Notes: generated by a model not told the origin, from the sequence alone. Positions 22,101 to 32,306 are shown, numbered from the stretch's first letter. The stretch: DNA of 64,000 nucleotides from Lithodes maja (GCA_037953745.1 JBAKBP010010328.1:1-64000); one strand, 5' to 3'. Program-made: numbers and translations.

Positions 22101-24281
22101 TATTATAGGTCCAAGTACCGAATCACCGAGAAGTGCAGCAGAATCAATGTCCCTTTTCCTGCCCTTAGCAACCTTCTCCTGATCCTTCCTCCACTGTCCC
22201 CGAGGTTGAGTGCTAGGCTGTGCAGGAGCCGCAGAGCGAGATCGGGTTACCACACAGGCCATCTCATCCTGTTGGCACCTCCCAACCCATTCCCGATTCT
22301 CACCATCCACGTCGGCCGCCCTCTCGGCAACGACTAAGGGTGGAGTCCCGGAAGTGGGCACCGCAAAGTCGTTGCCGAGAAGAAGGTCGACGCCCTCAAC
22401 TGGCAAACACTCAACGATCCCTACATCCAGCTCCCTGCACACCTCTCCCACTCTCAACTCCAACCTCACAAGTGGGTATGACCTCGTAGCATTTATACCC
22501 TGCACCACAACAACTCTGGCCGCATTTATCGGTTTCCCTGTGAAGTTCCTCAACAAAGTTTGCGAAGCCCCCGTATCCCTCAGCAAGTCAACCCTCCGTA
22601 GTTCACTCCCCCAGCTCACAAACCCGTGCCCCCGATGGCTACAGAAAGTGTCCCGGACAGGTGTCGAGCCTTCCGTACGCTTCTTTACCGCGTGTGCCTC
22701 AGCTGCTGACAACCTACCCCGGGCAGTTGCTGCAGCCTTCAGAGACACACCGATACTGTGAACCAATGACACCGGCTTAGCGGGAGTGTTACTAGGGCAC
22801 TCACGTGAATAATGGCCTAGCTTCTGACATTTGTAACATTTCACATCCCCAATGGGCTTCTTCCCTTGTGCGGGCGAAGAAGGGGCCTGACCTTTAGTAA
22901 ACGGGAGAGGCTTGTGTTTGTAGGTGTTATTAGGTGCAATGCATTTAGTGTGGTTATGTGTGTCATAGGATTTGTTATTATCGAAAACTCTGGTGGGTGG
23001 GGTATAGCGCCCCTTCTGCCCTGACTCAGCCCTCTGAGCGGCACCGCAACCACGAATCAATGATAATCTGAGGTCTGCCATCTTGGCAGCCTCCTCTACT
23101 GTCTTGGGACATTTTTCCTTAATGTTCAGCGTTAGATCGGTTCCAGTACATTTGTAAAACTGTTCCAGATAGAAAAGTTGCTTAATTTCCTCAGCCGACT
23201 CTGCGTGCTCGGACCGAAACCAGTTATTACCTGCATCTGTTAAGTCCCGTGCGTGCTCCATAAAACTGACGTCGCTCTTCTTATTCACGTCACGGAACTT
23301 CAATCTATAAGTTTCGGGTTGCAGTTCGTAGGCCCGGAGCACAGCCTCCTTCACCAGTCCATACACTACACTCTCGTCCAGTGACAGTGCATCGTAGGCT
23401 TTCAACCCCTTACCCACTAGACGTGATGAAACTAATGCTGCCCATTTAACCTCCGGCCAGTCATACTCACGACACTTCTTTTCGAAACGAGCAAAAAACT
23501 CAGTCACTGCTGTCTCATCAAATGCGGGTACTAACTTAATTAAATGCGAAAGTGAGTCTGTAACCCGGTGCCCACCACCGAGGTGACGCCCCGTGGTCTC
23601 TACTCTAGACTTCTCGACATCCATTTCAGCCTGGTACCTGGTTGCATCCTGATTGGCTTGGATTCTAGCAACCTCTATGCGTTCTATACTAGCCTGTTGT
23701 ATCTGAGTCTCCTGCAGCTTAATCCGTTCTATACTAGCCTGTTGTATCTGAGTCTCCTGCAGCTTAAACTTAGCTAGTTCTAGCTGAAATAACATCTCAG
23801 GAGACAGGCCTGGGGGGGGAGAGCACAAAATGGGGGATCCACACCGAGACGTGTTTACGGGTAAGCCAGCTTGCCCTTGAGAACCCTCCTGCTGCATCGT
23901 GCTAAGACTCGCCGGCTGAGGGCCCAGCTCAGGGGTAGAGTGGAATGGAGGCTTGGAGGGAACCCCCCAAGACCCCACTCCACCCACCGCCCCATTGCCA
24001 TCACCCAACAAACATGCCACCAAATTCTTCTTGGGCCAACTGTCAGGACAGTCCCGCCCCAAAACCGTGGCTAAACAGCGAAGACCGTAACAATCAATAG
24101 CCTGCAGGCGCTGTTCGGTCAAAGGTGTCTGCAAAAATGCCCGGGCATCCCTCTCTCCACTTATAACACTCCCCTCCCTAAACATCTGTTGTACTTGCTG
24201 GTTACTAGGCTGTACCGTGTTATCCTCCCCCGTAAATGATGAGTCATTAGACATAGTGCTGGTTATACAATTGCTGTTCAT
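19137..24281 (-). CDS. gag-pol: Gag-pol polyprotein, 1714 aa, integrase before RT (copy C)
   Basis: Intact ORF nearly identical to that of copy B, with the same gag, zinc knuckle, protease, integrase, RT and RNase H in the same order, shifted by two residues after the coiled coil. The two extra residues come from the gag coiled coil, where the 15-residue block KLQETQIQQASIERI is present as two full copies; in copy B the first block is shortened to KLQESQQASIERI. Other differences are scattered substitutions, for example Glu for Lys in the RT segment shortly before YLDD. No frame break or missing catalytic residue was seen. The product is expected to act in cytoplasmic particles and, for integrase, in the nucleus. 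Confidence 0.95.
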   Translation of the reverse strand: MNSNCITSTMSNDSSFTGEDNTVQPSNQQVQQMFREGSVISGERDARAFLQTPLTEQRLQAIDCYGLRCLATVLGRDCPDSWPKKNLVACLLGDGNGAVGGVGSWGVPSKPPFHSTPELGPQPASLSTMQQEGSQGQAGLPVNTSRCGSPILCSPPPGLSPEMLFQLELAKFKLQETQIQQASIERIKLQETQIQQASIERIEVARIQANQDATRYQAEMDVEKSRVETTGRHLGGGHRVTDSLSHLIKLVPAFDETAVTEFFARFEKKCREYDWPEVKWAALVSSRLVGKGLKAYDALSLDESVVYGLVKEAVLRAYELQPETYRLKFRDVNKKSDVSFMEHARDLTDAGNNWFRSEHAESAEEIKQLFYLEQFYKCTGTDLTLNIKEKCPKTVEEAAKMADLRLSLIRGCGAAQRAESGQKGRYTPPTRVFDNNKSYDTHNHTKCIAPNNTYKHKPLPFTKGQAPSSPAQGKKPIGDVKCYKCQKLGHYSRECPSNTPAKPVSLVHSIGVSLKAAATARGRLSAAEAHAVKKRTEGSTPVRDTFCSHRGHGFVSWGSELRRVDLLRDTGASQTLLRNFTGKPINAARVVVVQGINATRSYPLVRLELRVGEVCRELDVGIVECLPVEGVDLLLGNDFAVPTSGTPPLVVAERAADVDGENREWVGRCQQDEMACVVTRSRSAAPAQPSTQPRGQWRKDQEKVAKGRKRDIDSAALLGDSVLGPIINTGVDSGPDMVCNKAELGKTSCEARAVVRATKAVEPTSRGNVLLQNHLDALTPRDISEQQLQDASLARYSNGAIELEEDGDAKPGDFFRLNRILYRRFLDPKSKWEGGARVVDQVVVPNKYRESLLCLAHDVPVAGHLGVTKTLAALGRFFWWPGVKADVCAWVAGCATCQTTGKPNQTIPKAPLFPIPVTGPPFSKVVVDLVGPFPPTSSGNKFLLTIMDVATRYPDAYPMRNGSAKAVVKNLLLFCSRYGFPREVQSDQGSNFTSKLFKQTLQLHGICSVVSSAYHPESQGVLERWHSTLKSMLRCYCAEHDTDWDLGLPYVLFAAREVPGESLGFSPNQLVFGHNVRGPLSMVKEIWEGEEKPGSVLKYILESRERLIGCMAAAGNNLVNAQAVMKHQYDAKVKLREFSVGQEVMLLLPLPGHPLSAKFIGPYVVAKKLSDLDYLVATPDRRKKHQLCHVNLMKEYVRRPSEPLTVPVLACSGQGGEGGGDSHAAEEDSWDCVISAEQWAGNTEQEARQAVSHLPEHQGAAVLGLFRSYPSVFAEHPGLTTQVTHDVDVGDNVPFKSVPYRVPPVKLPALREELKYMVERGMITEGYVKWTSPVTLQPKPDGKVRFCIDFRRLNGLTTTNPYPLPRVDDSVDKIGNAKYLTKIDLVKGYWQVPLSDRAKQVCGFVVDGKTYQCNVMPYGLKNAPATFQNLMNDICDEIPNCTVYLDDVIVYDDDFENHLRHLETLFGKLHDAGLVVNLRKCEFVKATVQYLGFVVGLGRVCPPLSKIQAINMFPRPTTKRQVMRFLGMIGYYRRFIRGYSTVLAPLTDLLSKSVKFCWAAECQRAFDLVKHLLCTHPILRAPDFSRSFQLATDASGVGAGAVLLQTDSEGLEHPVSFFSRKFNSAQRNYSTIEKELLAIVLSLKHFEVYVPAYGPVVTIYTDHHPLKFLNQFHNRNMRLTRWSLMLQEYNLNIQHIAGSENVIADCLSRVDDPG

Positions 24282-24524
24282 AAAAAAAAAGAAGTGCTTA
24301 TTACTAATTGCAGTCTCGACTCACAAAATGTTAAAGATGCTTGAATGACTCTACTCTAGACACCCCCAACGAAACAATCTGCAAGTCCACCAATACAATA
24401 ATGACACAATAAAAATTCCTCCAATATGCAAGAAAATTCTAGCCAGCTCTACTAGGTAGCATAGAATAGTTCTCCAAAAAACATGTGATAGGATACTACT
24501 GAATCTTGTGCAAGGTCGCCATTT
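24282..24524 (-). other. 5' leader and primer-binding site, copy C
   Basis: Same layout as in the other copies. The primer-binding site is at about 24504-24521, three bases from the LTR end. Confidence 0.72.
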
Positions 24525-26355
24525 TGTTACGGCTGGATCGGCAATACATATTCGGGATTCTTGATCGTAGGACAGAAATGGCTTATGTGACAACGACACG
24601 CTCGATTCCAGTCCCAAATACTATATGCTCCAGACAACAAAAGCACCAACGCCCTACAGAGTTATCGTCTATGGTAACGAGGTACCTTAACTCGGCAAAA
24701 GTGTACAACAGGGGTAGGCTATGAGGCTAAACTCCCTCAGACATTTATAGGTTACGTTATGACTAAAGAAATGCAATACTCAAGAAACTACGTTAATATT
24801 AAGCCTCTAATAATGTAGAATAGAAGCAGGCTAAAGGTATGACAGTGAAATGCTAAATGACAAATGTACACGCCTACTTGAAAGCGCGTGCACTAGAATA
24901 ACTGTCCCCTACTAACATGCACTAGCATGTAGCATACAAGATGTTCATGATCCAGTAGATACCTAATAATACACATGGAAGGAACATAAATAGTAGTCAC
25001 TTATTATAATAATGAATCTATACTTGGAATAACTAAAAGGTTGCAGGCAACAGTACTGCGCCGGTAGCCTACTACCGCATAGGCTACTTCGCTTCTCTCA
25101 CTCTGTCTCCCCTCTGAGTCCGTATGCGCCCTACGCAATAGAACTCCGGAAACAGCAGCAAAACGACAGTGCAGTTAATTGATACATGAAAGTATTAATA
25201 GTGTTGTCTTGTGTGTGAGTAATGTGTATTGTAAAGTGTTACATACATAAACTTAAAGAGAGCTGCAATGCATAGTAAAATAAAGATATCACCCACTCAT
25301 CATCCCCATGTGTTCTAGCTAGCAGGCCAAGTCACAGGAACAACGAGTCCCAGCACCGAAAGCGAGAACCCAGGAAAAGACTGCAGAGAACACAAGGACA
25401 GATAAATTACGTTACTCTACTATACCGGCACTACGAGCGAGCTGTAGTCTCTGGTACTGCACTCGCTCCTGGCTCGGTAGGCAAATCAAGGCTAAGTCCT
25501 CGCCCCTCTACAGACAACTCCTGGGCATGGTCGGGCTCTTACACATGGCACTAGTCTAGTCACAAATTGGATGATGAGCTGGGCATATAACTCGTGAACA
25601 TGTAGAACGTTCACCAACTATCCTCATCAAGAAGATCGCTGTTCACATTAACCCCTTAAATCTAATACATGTAAATATATGCTTGTCCTAAGAGTAATAC
25701 GAGAGGTGAGTGCTGAAACTCCTTTAGGACCTCAAGGGAAGGGTATGCATTTAAATAGAGAGAAGAATGAAATGAGAGTAATGTCGTCAGAGAGAAAGAG
25801 TGCAACCGTGAGAAATTGGGAGAGAGGGCAAGGGATGTTAGAATCTCAAAGGTTCTAGGCAACCTGATCATGGAACACACAGCGAGCCTCCAGGCAATGT
25901 GCAGCACGACAACATGGGCAGCCCAGGCAGCATAGGCAGGCGGCAATGGACTACCAACCCTGTCGCACCTAGCTATAAGCGCAGGGCTGCCAACCGGTCC
26001 ATACGTCTGGCAACCACCCCCCCGGCAGCGAGGCGCATTGCTACCCTCTCGCTCTGAAGTCTAACTCACTCTCTCTCTCTGAATTCCTATTGTCTTATCT
26101 ATCAACTTCTCTATTGATACTACATATTAAATGGAAGGTCTCGACATGGCTTAAAACAAAACCACCACTGATTAGCACATGACGAGACCTTTGCAGAGAT
26201 ACAAAGAACATAGTTATACGTTGTCACACTCAATATAAGCAGCCAGCACGGTACAGCGGTACACGGTACACGGTACACGGTACCGCACAGTGGCGGTACA
26301 GTGGAGTACCAAGGAGTACAATCAGGTTGCGTTGCCACGGACTGGGTGCGTCACA
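24525..26355 (-). repeat. 5' LTR of copy C (1831 bp)
   Basis: It pairs with 17024-18855. Private to this LTR are CGGCAAAAG near 24695, GCGCAGGGCT near 25979, and one base missing in the CAAAACCACC block near 26158. Confidence 0.93.
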
Positions 26356-26864
26356 ATACATACATAGTTACATACATAGATACATACATACATAGTTACA
26401 TACATATATACATACATACATAGTTACATACATAGATACATACATACATAGTTACATACATAGATACATACATACATAGTTACATACATAGTTACATACA
26501 TAGATACATACATACATACTGTAGTTACATACATAGATACATACATACATAGTTACATACATAGATACATACATACAGTTACATACATAGATACATACAT
26601 ACATAGTTACATACATAGATACATAGATACATAGTTACATACATAGTTACATACATAGATACATACATACATAGTTACATACATAGATACATAGATACAT
26701 AGTTACATACATAGTTACATACATAGATACATACATACATAGTTACATACATAGATACATAGATACATAGTTACATACATAGTTACATACATACATAGTT
26801 ACATACATAGTTACATACATACATAGTTACATACATAGTTACATACATACATAGTTACATACAT
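26356..26864. repeat. Right remainder of the ATAC/ATAG/TTAC microsatellite
   Basis: About 0.5 kb of the same array, with the same 28-bp higher-order pattern as at 7200-7610. The array ends at 26864, where unique-looking sequence begins. Confidence 0.95.
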
Positions 26865-27060
26865 GCAAGTTTAAAGACCGCTTCATCCACAGAGAGTGTG
26901 GTTTTAGTCCCTTTACTGTAGTACAGTACAATAAAGCCTTGCCATAACACAGCCCCATCATGTCATCACAGTGGCCAGTGTTGGTATAGATCCCTTTACT
27001 TAATAAAATCGTCTAGTAATAGCCAGAATAAACTATCAAAATAGGTCACAATCATCAAGA

Positions 27061-27096
<36 letters not shown>

Positions 27097-27418
27097 ACAC
27101 ACACACGCACACATACTATTTGGCCATCAGACATCCTTCTTCACTCACTAACACCCCATGAATGATGCAGAATTCAAATCCTGGCCATTTATCCTTCACA
27201 TAATAATAGAGTTAGGGATACCGGAGCCCCTCCATACCAAAATACTTCACCCCTGTCTAGGTAGGTCTACAGTGTGCGTTTCTAAGCTAGGGAGTTGTTT
27301 TATTAGTTCTACAGTTGTATTTCCTTTATTGTTATTTCAGGTTATGTATTGCAGGTGTTTAATTCTTACCTCGCATTTACTTGCTTAACACGACCAATAC
27401 ATACATAGCCTATTTAAC

Positions 27419-27419
<1 letters not shown>
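26865..27419. other. No gene seen; poly(A) and CA run inside
   Basis: There is no convincing coding frame. A 32-base A run (27064-27095) followed by a CA run to about 27115 may be the 3' tail of an unrecognised retroposon covering 26865-27063. The rest is A/T-rich. Confidence 0.5.
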
Positions 27420-27503
<84 letters not shown>

Positions 27504-27505
27504 CC

Positions 27506-27568
<63 letters not shown>
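27420..27568. repeat. TA dinucleotide arrays
   Basis: Two long TA runs (27421-27499 and about 27508-27568) are separated by a short TACCGGTA palindrome. The 122-codon ORF across them is repetitive Tyr-Ile and not a gene. Confidence 0.95.
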
Positions 27569-27572
<4 letters not shown>

Positions 27573-28107
27573 TATATACTCACTGTGTATATACAGTATA
27601 TCTTAATAAATAAAGGTCAATGTTTGTCAGTTACCCGATCAGTTACCCGACCTTTGTTACTAAACTTCTCCCACAGTTTTGGTGCCAGGTGGGAGTGTGG
27701 GGCACCGTTGGAAAGCCCAGACTTTGGAGATGATTTTAGGAGAGTTTAGTGGAAATCAGAGACACTTTTGTTTAATAAAATTTTCGGCAGAACTTATGTA
27801 GTATACGGGAGCGAAAAAAATGGCCGTTTGGGGCAGAAGGAGGCCTCCGATCGAAAAGGTGTATGGAACGAAAGTTGTTCGCAGCCCCCCAAAATGGGGC
27901 TACGGATGAGGTCAGATCCTAAATCGGAGGTCATTTAGTGGCCAAAATCGAGGTCGCCGTTTAATGAGGCACAGGGAGGTCGAGGCCGGTGATTATGGTA
28001 GTAGTAGTATTGTGATGATTGATGATGGTGATTATGGTAGTAGTAGTAGTGGTAGTAGTGATGGTGATTATGGTGATTACCCGGGCAACGCCGGGTACCC
28101 CTCCTAG
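27569..28107 (+). mobile_element. Helitron-like 3' terminus with upstream element body
   Basis: At 28078-28097 there is a hairpin (stem TACCCGG / CCGGGTA, loop GCAACG), followed by a short spacer and CTAG at 28104-28107, then T. A GC-rich hairpin shortly before CTRR and insertion next to T are the hallmarks of Helitron 3' ends. The body upstream, including GAT/TAG-rich repeats at 27990-28077, has no helicase and would be non-autonomous. I could not find the 5' end, so the left limit is a guess. Confidence 0.55.
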
Positions 28108-28122
28108 TATATATATATAGAT

Positions 28123-28259
28123 GACAGGGCTAGGATTCGAACCGTACAGGCAGGAGGTCCAGTCACCTACACCACCACGAGAGTTAAAAGAAGGAACTTA
28201 ATACTTCTATCAGTATTCCTTCCCAACTCGACTCTGATGGGGGGACAGACTGTCTTTTA
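28123..28259 (-). repeat. tRNA-derived SINE, first copy
   Basis: Read on the minus strand, a B-box GGTTCGAATCC (28133-28143) follows an A-box-like TGGTGTAGGTGACTGG, as in SINE heads of tRNA origin. The body continues to GACAGTCTGTCCCCCC on the minus strand. The second copy at 28317-28457 is nearly identical and in the same orientation. Confidence 0.7.
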
Positions 28260-28500
28260 ATCGAAATCCGGCTGCCCTAAGCATGACAAGTTGTTTATTG
28301 GATGACAAATATAGCTGACAGGGCTAGGATTCGAACCATACAGGCAGGAGGTCCAGTCACCTACATCACCACGAGAGTTAATAGAAGGAACTTGATACTT
28401 CAATCAGTATTACTTCCCAACTTGACTCTGATGGGGGGACAGACTGTCTTTTAATTGAATAAACAACTTGTCATGCTTTGGGCAGCCGGATTTCGATTAA
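28257..28500. repeat. 43-bp inverted repeat around a second SINE copy
   Basis: The arm at 28257-28299 (contains CGAAATCCGGCTGCC) and the arm at 28458-28500 (contains GGCAGCCGGATTTCG) are reverse complements with one mismatch or so. Between them lies the second SINE head (B-box near 28327-28337). The transcript could fold into a long stem. Confidence 0.75.
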
Positions 28501-28501
28501 A

Positions 28502-28733
28502 AAACCGAAGGAGGGTAGTTTAGAAATTAAAGATTTGTGCCAGACTCAATCGAAGGCCTTCGATATGTCTAGTGAAATATAAAAAGTCTCACCTAAGTCC
28601 CGAAAGGAGGATGACCAAGAGTTCGTAAGATATGAAAGAAGATCACCAGTAGAGCGACCCTTAAGGAAGCCATACTGGCGATCTGAGAGTAGATTATGAA
28701 AAGTGAAATAGTACCGGAATCATTCAAGGTGGA
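28502..28733 (-). pseudogene. LINE RT fragment, same family as the nested LINE at 45934-47700
   Basis: This sequence is nearly identical to the nested LINE from about 47062 to 47275 and then jumps to the equivalent of about 47618-47643. Roughly 340 bp of RT coding is therefore missing. It encodes part of the RT palm, including the block equivalent to GFLKGRSTGDLLSYL, but with frame-disrupting changes. A TA run follows at about 28734-28755. Confidence 0.8.
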
Positions 28734-28979
28734 TATATATATATATATATATATAAATTAGAGATGGAACAAATGTCAATTTTTCATATTTGCGAATGCG
28801 AATGCGAATATTTAGTTGTAAAATTCGCGAATGCGAATGCGAATTGCGAATATTTCAATCCTTATTACATCCTTCAATAAAATAGTCAATATCTGGTACT
28901 AAATACGAAATCAGTGAGGAAATATGATGGGATATTCTTTATTGACATGCTATTACATTGGATATGTATGAAATGGCAA

Positions 28980-29190
28980 TATTGTGACGGTGAATTTCGG
29001 TGTGAGTATCGTAGGTTCGAGTCCTTTGAGTGCCACATGTATTTGTTGATTTTAGAAGTAAAGTTGGTTGGTGAAAACATATGAATTAATTCTGGTTTAG
29101 GAGAAATTTATAGCGAGGCCTTCCCTAGGGTTAAGTGCCCCATTAATCACTCCTTCCATTCGTGTATAGGCTACCATAGCACAGTTGGAA
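28980..29190 (+). repeat. tRNA-derived SINE-like repeat, family 2
   Basis: This contains GTAGGTTCGAGTCC (B-box-like) and the conserved blocks GTGCCACATGTATTTGTTGA and CCTTCCCTAGGGTTAAGTGC. The same blocks occur at 57895-58145 and, more diverged, at 38887-39209. Confidence 0.65.
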
Positions 29191-29402
29191 TGTATGTACA
29201 GTCTGGTACTAAAGTCGTGGTATGGATTTTCAGCCATCCATTAGTGCCCTCTGACGGCAGTATTCGAAACAATCCAAGCTATGATGTTTTAGGTTCTCCA
29301 TAGATGGCTCTGTTCAACACATCCAGGTAGCGCCAAAAGTAGGCGAGAAACTTACAGTTTCTTGGTGGATTACGACCATGCCAACTAGAACATACACACA
29401 CA

Positions 29403-29442
<40 letters not shown>
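29191..29442 (+). repeat. Unclassified interspersed repeat X with CA tail
   Basis: About 200 bp (29197-29395), followed by a CA run, that recurs in reverse complement at 57445-57660. Shared blocks include GCCATCCATTAGTGCCCTCTG and GTAGCGCCAAAAGTA. No coding capacity. It directly follows the family 2 SINE here. Confidence 0.65.
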
Positions 29443-29445
<3 letters not shown>

Positions 29446-30753
29446 TACTTCATTATCAGAATACAAGGAATATTAGTATGCTCTACAACTGTAATTAATG
29501 TATAATCGAGTGATGCGAGTTTTACTCTTGCGTAGGAAATTAATCAAAAGAAATGAGAATACTGTATTAAGACGCCGTTCCGGATATTAATGATTAAATA
29601 TAAAATAATGGTAAAACCTAGCACTAGTATAGGCACACCGAGTATTATAGCTTACTAGGGAAATGGTATATAGTGGATACAGTATACAACAGTTTGTAAG
29701 TGAATGGAACACAACTATATAGCTTATCATATTTCGTGTAGGAATTATATATAAAGTTAGGTTACATTATTTTGTTTTTCATTATTTTATACCTAGTGGA
29801 TATTGGCAATACTATGACTTTTTACGTACAAAATCTACTCAACTTGATCATGCCGTGACCTATTCCTGTATCTGATTATTTCTGAATCGTTACCCAACTC
29901 CTCCGTCAGTGGTGGCAAGCAGATTGGACGGCCATGACAAATAACAATCTACACTTCACTAAACCTACCATAGTTCCCTGACATTGTTCTTTCCATCATA
30001 ATAGAAGGTAGGGGACTGCCTTGAATTGCCTGAGACTCGACCACACTATGCTCATATTATGGCTTTGTTTTTATTTGCAGTACATAAAGTGTCTTTGTAT
30101 GTTTCTGGTTGATATTAGAAGATATTGTTCAGCTTAGGAAGTAGCCCTACCAATTAAAAGGTTAAACAATACCGAATGAAACATTTTGACTGTTACAATT
30201 CCTTGCCAACCTTAATAAAAATCGCGTAATTATAAGAAATAACAAATTTAAACTAAAATACCCGTTCTGAATGTGTTAATGATATCCCATTAATAATCAA
30301 ATACCAGTATTATTTTAAAATTAATCTTTAATCCGTTTTATTGTATAGTAAGTAATTTCATGAATATTAATATACTGTGTAAGTTTAATTTACTTGACTA
30401 GAAAACGCATGTGATATACAATATTATCACGATATACACTCTACTAGTCAAGTTCAAGGACACAATAAAATCGTCTTCTGTAATCATACCTATAAAGGGA
30501 GAAAAGGATGTTATATTATTTTCAAGGACACGCCAAGTTTCGACTGTATTTGGAGATCTATTCAGTTTTAAAGGGCTGTGAAGAGCGGTTGTGATAGTCA
30601 AAACTTGTTGCGTCCATGTAAATAATAATTATCGTTTTCCACTAGGTGAGTATAATTCTCCATTCAAACATTCACTGCATTGTAAGTATCTCTCCTCAAA
30701 CTCGTATTTCTCGTACAGTGACTTCACGATGCCAGAGATAGAGAGAGAGAAAT
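29443..30753. other. A/T-rich sequence, nothing recognised
   Basis: I find no long or domain-bearing ORF, no tandem array and no obvious element end in this stretch. Confidence 0.5.
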
Positions 30754-31438
30754 TCAGATACAGATTATTTTATTTCCATTAAATATACAATGGCTGTTCA
30801 TACAATAAAATCATCTTAAACACATTACATAATGCATCATAATTTTACACAAACAGTGTCGGTAACAATGTACAGAAAAATAGTTCCTACCTAAAATAGA
30901 TTAAAAATGTATAGAACGTGATCAATATCTCACTCTAGAGCATCTTCTAAGGTATGCCTCTTTAGTCTGCCCTTGAATACTGGCAGGTTATTTGAGTCTT
31001 TGACTAGGTTGGGCAGGGCGTTCCATACCGTAGGCCCAAATACTTTCAGAGAACGTGCCCCACAGTCGGTTCTAGTTCTAGGGACATAAAGATAATTCTG
31101 CTGTCTTGTTGTACTGTTAGATATGTAATTTATGGTAGAGGATTGAGATAACCAGTTAGGATATATATTATTTTGTACCTTAAAAACAGTTACAGCTACT
31201 TCAGAGGTAAGCTTCTGGGATATTGTCATCCATTCTAATTGTTCAATAATACGGGTAACATGATCATACTTTTTGGCTCCTACAATTACTTTAGATGCAA
31301 CATTTTGCAATTTCTGAACATTATGGAGAAGTGTGTGGTTAGTTTTTCCGTATATCTCCAAGCAGCAGTACAAGACAGAGAACTAATGACTGGACCACAA
31401 TTTTCCTAGTTTGCATGTAAAAATTATTCTTAATTCCA
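30754..31438 (-). pseudogene. 3' fragment of a CR1/Jockey-group LINE (RT C-terminus)
   Basis: The 147-codon frame at 30930-31373 encodes the region downstream of RT typical of this group, with an LQNVASKVIVG block near its start and VFGPTVWNALP near its end. Coding similarity continues in another frame to about 31432 (RKIVVQSLVLC), so there is a frameshift near 31380. The 3' UTR runs to 30754, ending in an AATCTG-type tail. The element is 5'-truncated and meets a SINE at 31439. Confidence 0.78.
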
Positions 31439-31700
31439 GCCGTGGTGGTCAAGTGGTGAGCACGCTCGCGTGTGAATCTGAAAGACCCGGGATCGAATCC
31501 CTGCCACGGCGGACATTTAGTGGGTGCGGTAGTACGTCCTAGCATGTTTCACATGCTTGCACCCAGTCAGGGGACATCCTGACGACGTATACAGACAAAA
31601 CACACATAACAAAGCCACTCCAACACCTTCCTCTCTCTCCAACACCCCTTCTCCCCTCTCAACACTCTTCTCTGAGCTATTGCCGATAAAAATGGCATGT
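31439..31700 (+). repeat. tRNA-derived SINE, family 3
   Basis: The first 72 bases (31439-31510) can form a tRNA-like cloverleaf. The acceptor arms GCCGTGG and CCACGGC pair perfectly, with A-box-like GGTCAAGTGGTGAG and B-box-like GGATCGAATCC. An unrelated body follows, including a hairpin GCATGT/ACATGC near 31540. The missing anticodon logic, the tail and its position at a LINE junction favour a SINE over a working tRNA gene. The right limit is approximate. Confidence 0.65.
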
Positions 31701-32041
31701 TCAGTCCTGTAAAGAATCGTAAGATTCAGAGTCGTAAAGATTCCAGGACGAGCTCATTAGCGGCGGATCCCCAGATCGACCGTGGTGATTGTCACCTAAA
31801 CATCTACAAAAACTACAAAAACTAAAACTATTGATATAAAACAGTATTCCATTGACCTTCTTAGTAATTTCGTTGATGTTTTTCAAAAGTCATAGTACTA
31901 TCGATATAAACACAAATATTGTTTACATGTTTACATGGTATAATGTTAGAATTGTCGATGCGAATAACCGAATTATTAGGTATCCTCTTAATTAGCTGCC
32001 TAGATCCTATAAATATACATTGTGTCTTATATGAATTTAGC

Positions 32042-32168
<127 letters not shown>

Positions 32169-32306
32169 GTTTTATTGAGAAAAGTACAAATGTTACACAA
32201 GTATCATAGTTACATTATCTCAAGAGGGCGAAGGTGCATACGCAATCTTCACCCTATTTCTAGCTTAAACTATGTCATTATATATATAGTTAGATGAGTA
32301 ATACAT

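Larger units (their letters stand above)
17024..26355 (-). mobile_element. Gmr1-like Ty3/gypsy LTR retrotransposon, copy C (complete, 9332 bp)
   Basis: This is a complete minus-strand element: 5' LTR 24525-26355, leader, intact gag-pol (19137-24281), polypurine tract 18856-18868 and 3' LTR 17024-18855. ATAC flanks both outer ends. Its two LTRs share private variants absent from A and B (GACTAAAG near 17259/24760, CAATAGAACTCCGGAAAC near 17635/25136, and a run of GGTACAC repeats near 18757/26257). I counted about five substitutions between its LTRs, so it too inserted recently. Confidence 0.95.

Noticed and set aside
1..26355. Tandem duplication of one retrotransposon plus microsatellite as the origin of all three copies
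   Set aside because: LTR pairs within each copy share private variants not found in the other copies, which favours separate insertions.
27381..27749. 122-codon ORF with long Tyr-Ile repeats
   Set aside because: It is translated TA microsatellite.
31439..31510. Functional tRNA gene
   Set aside because: It is attached to a non-tRNA body, sits at a LINE junction, and no convincing anticodon arm was found; a SINE head fits better.
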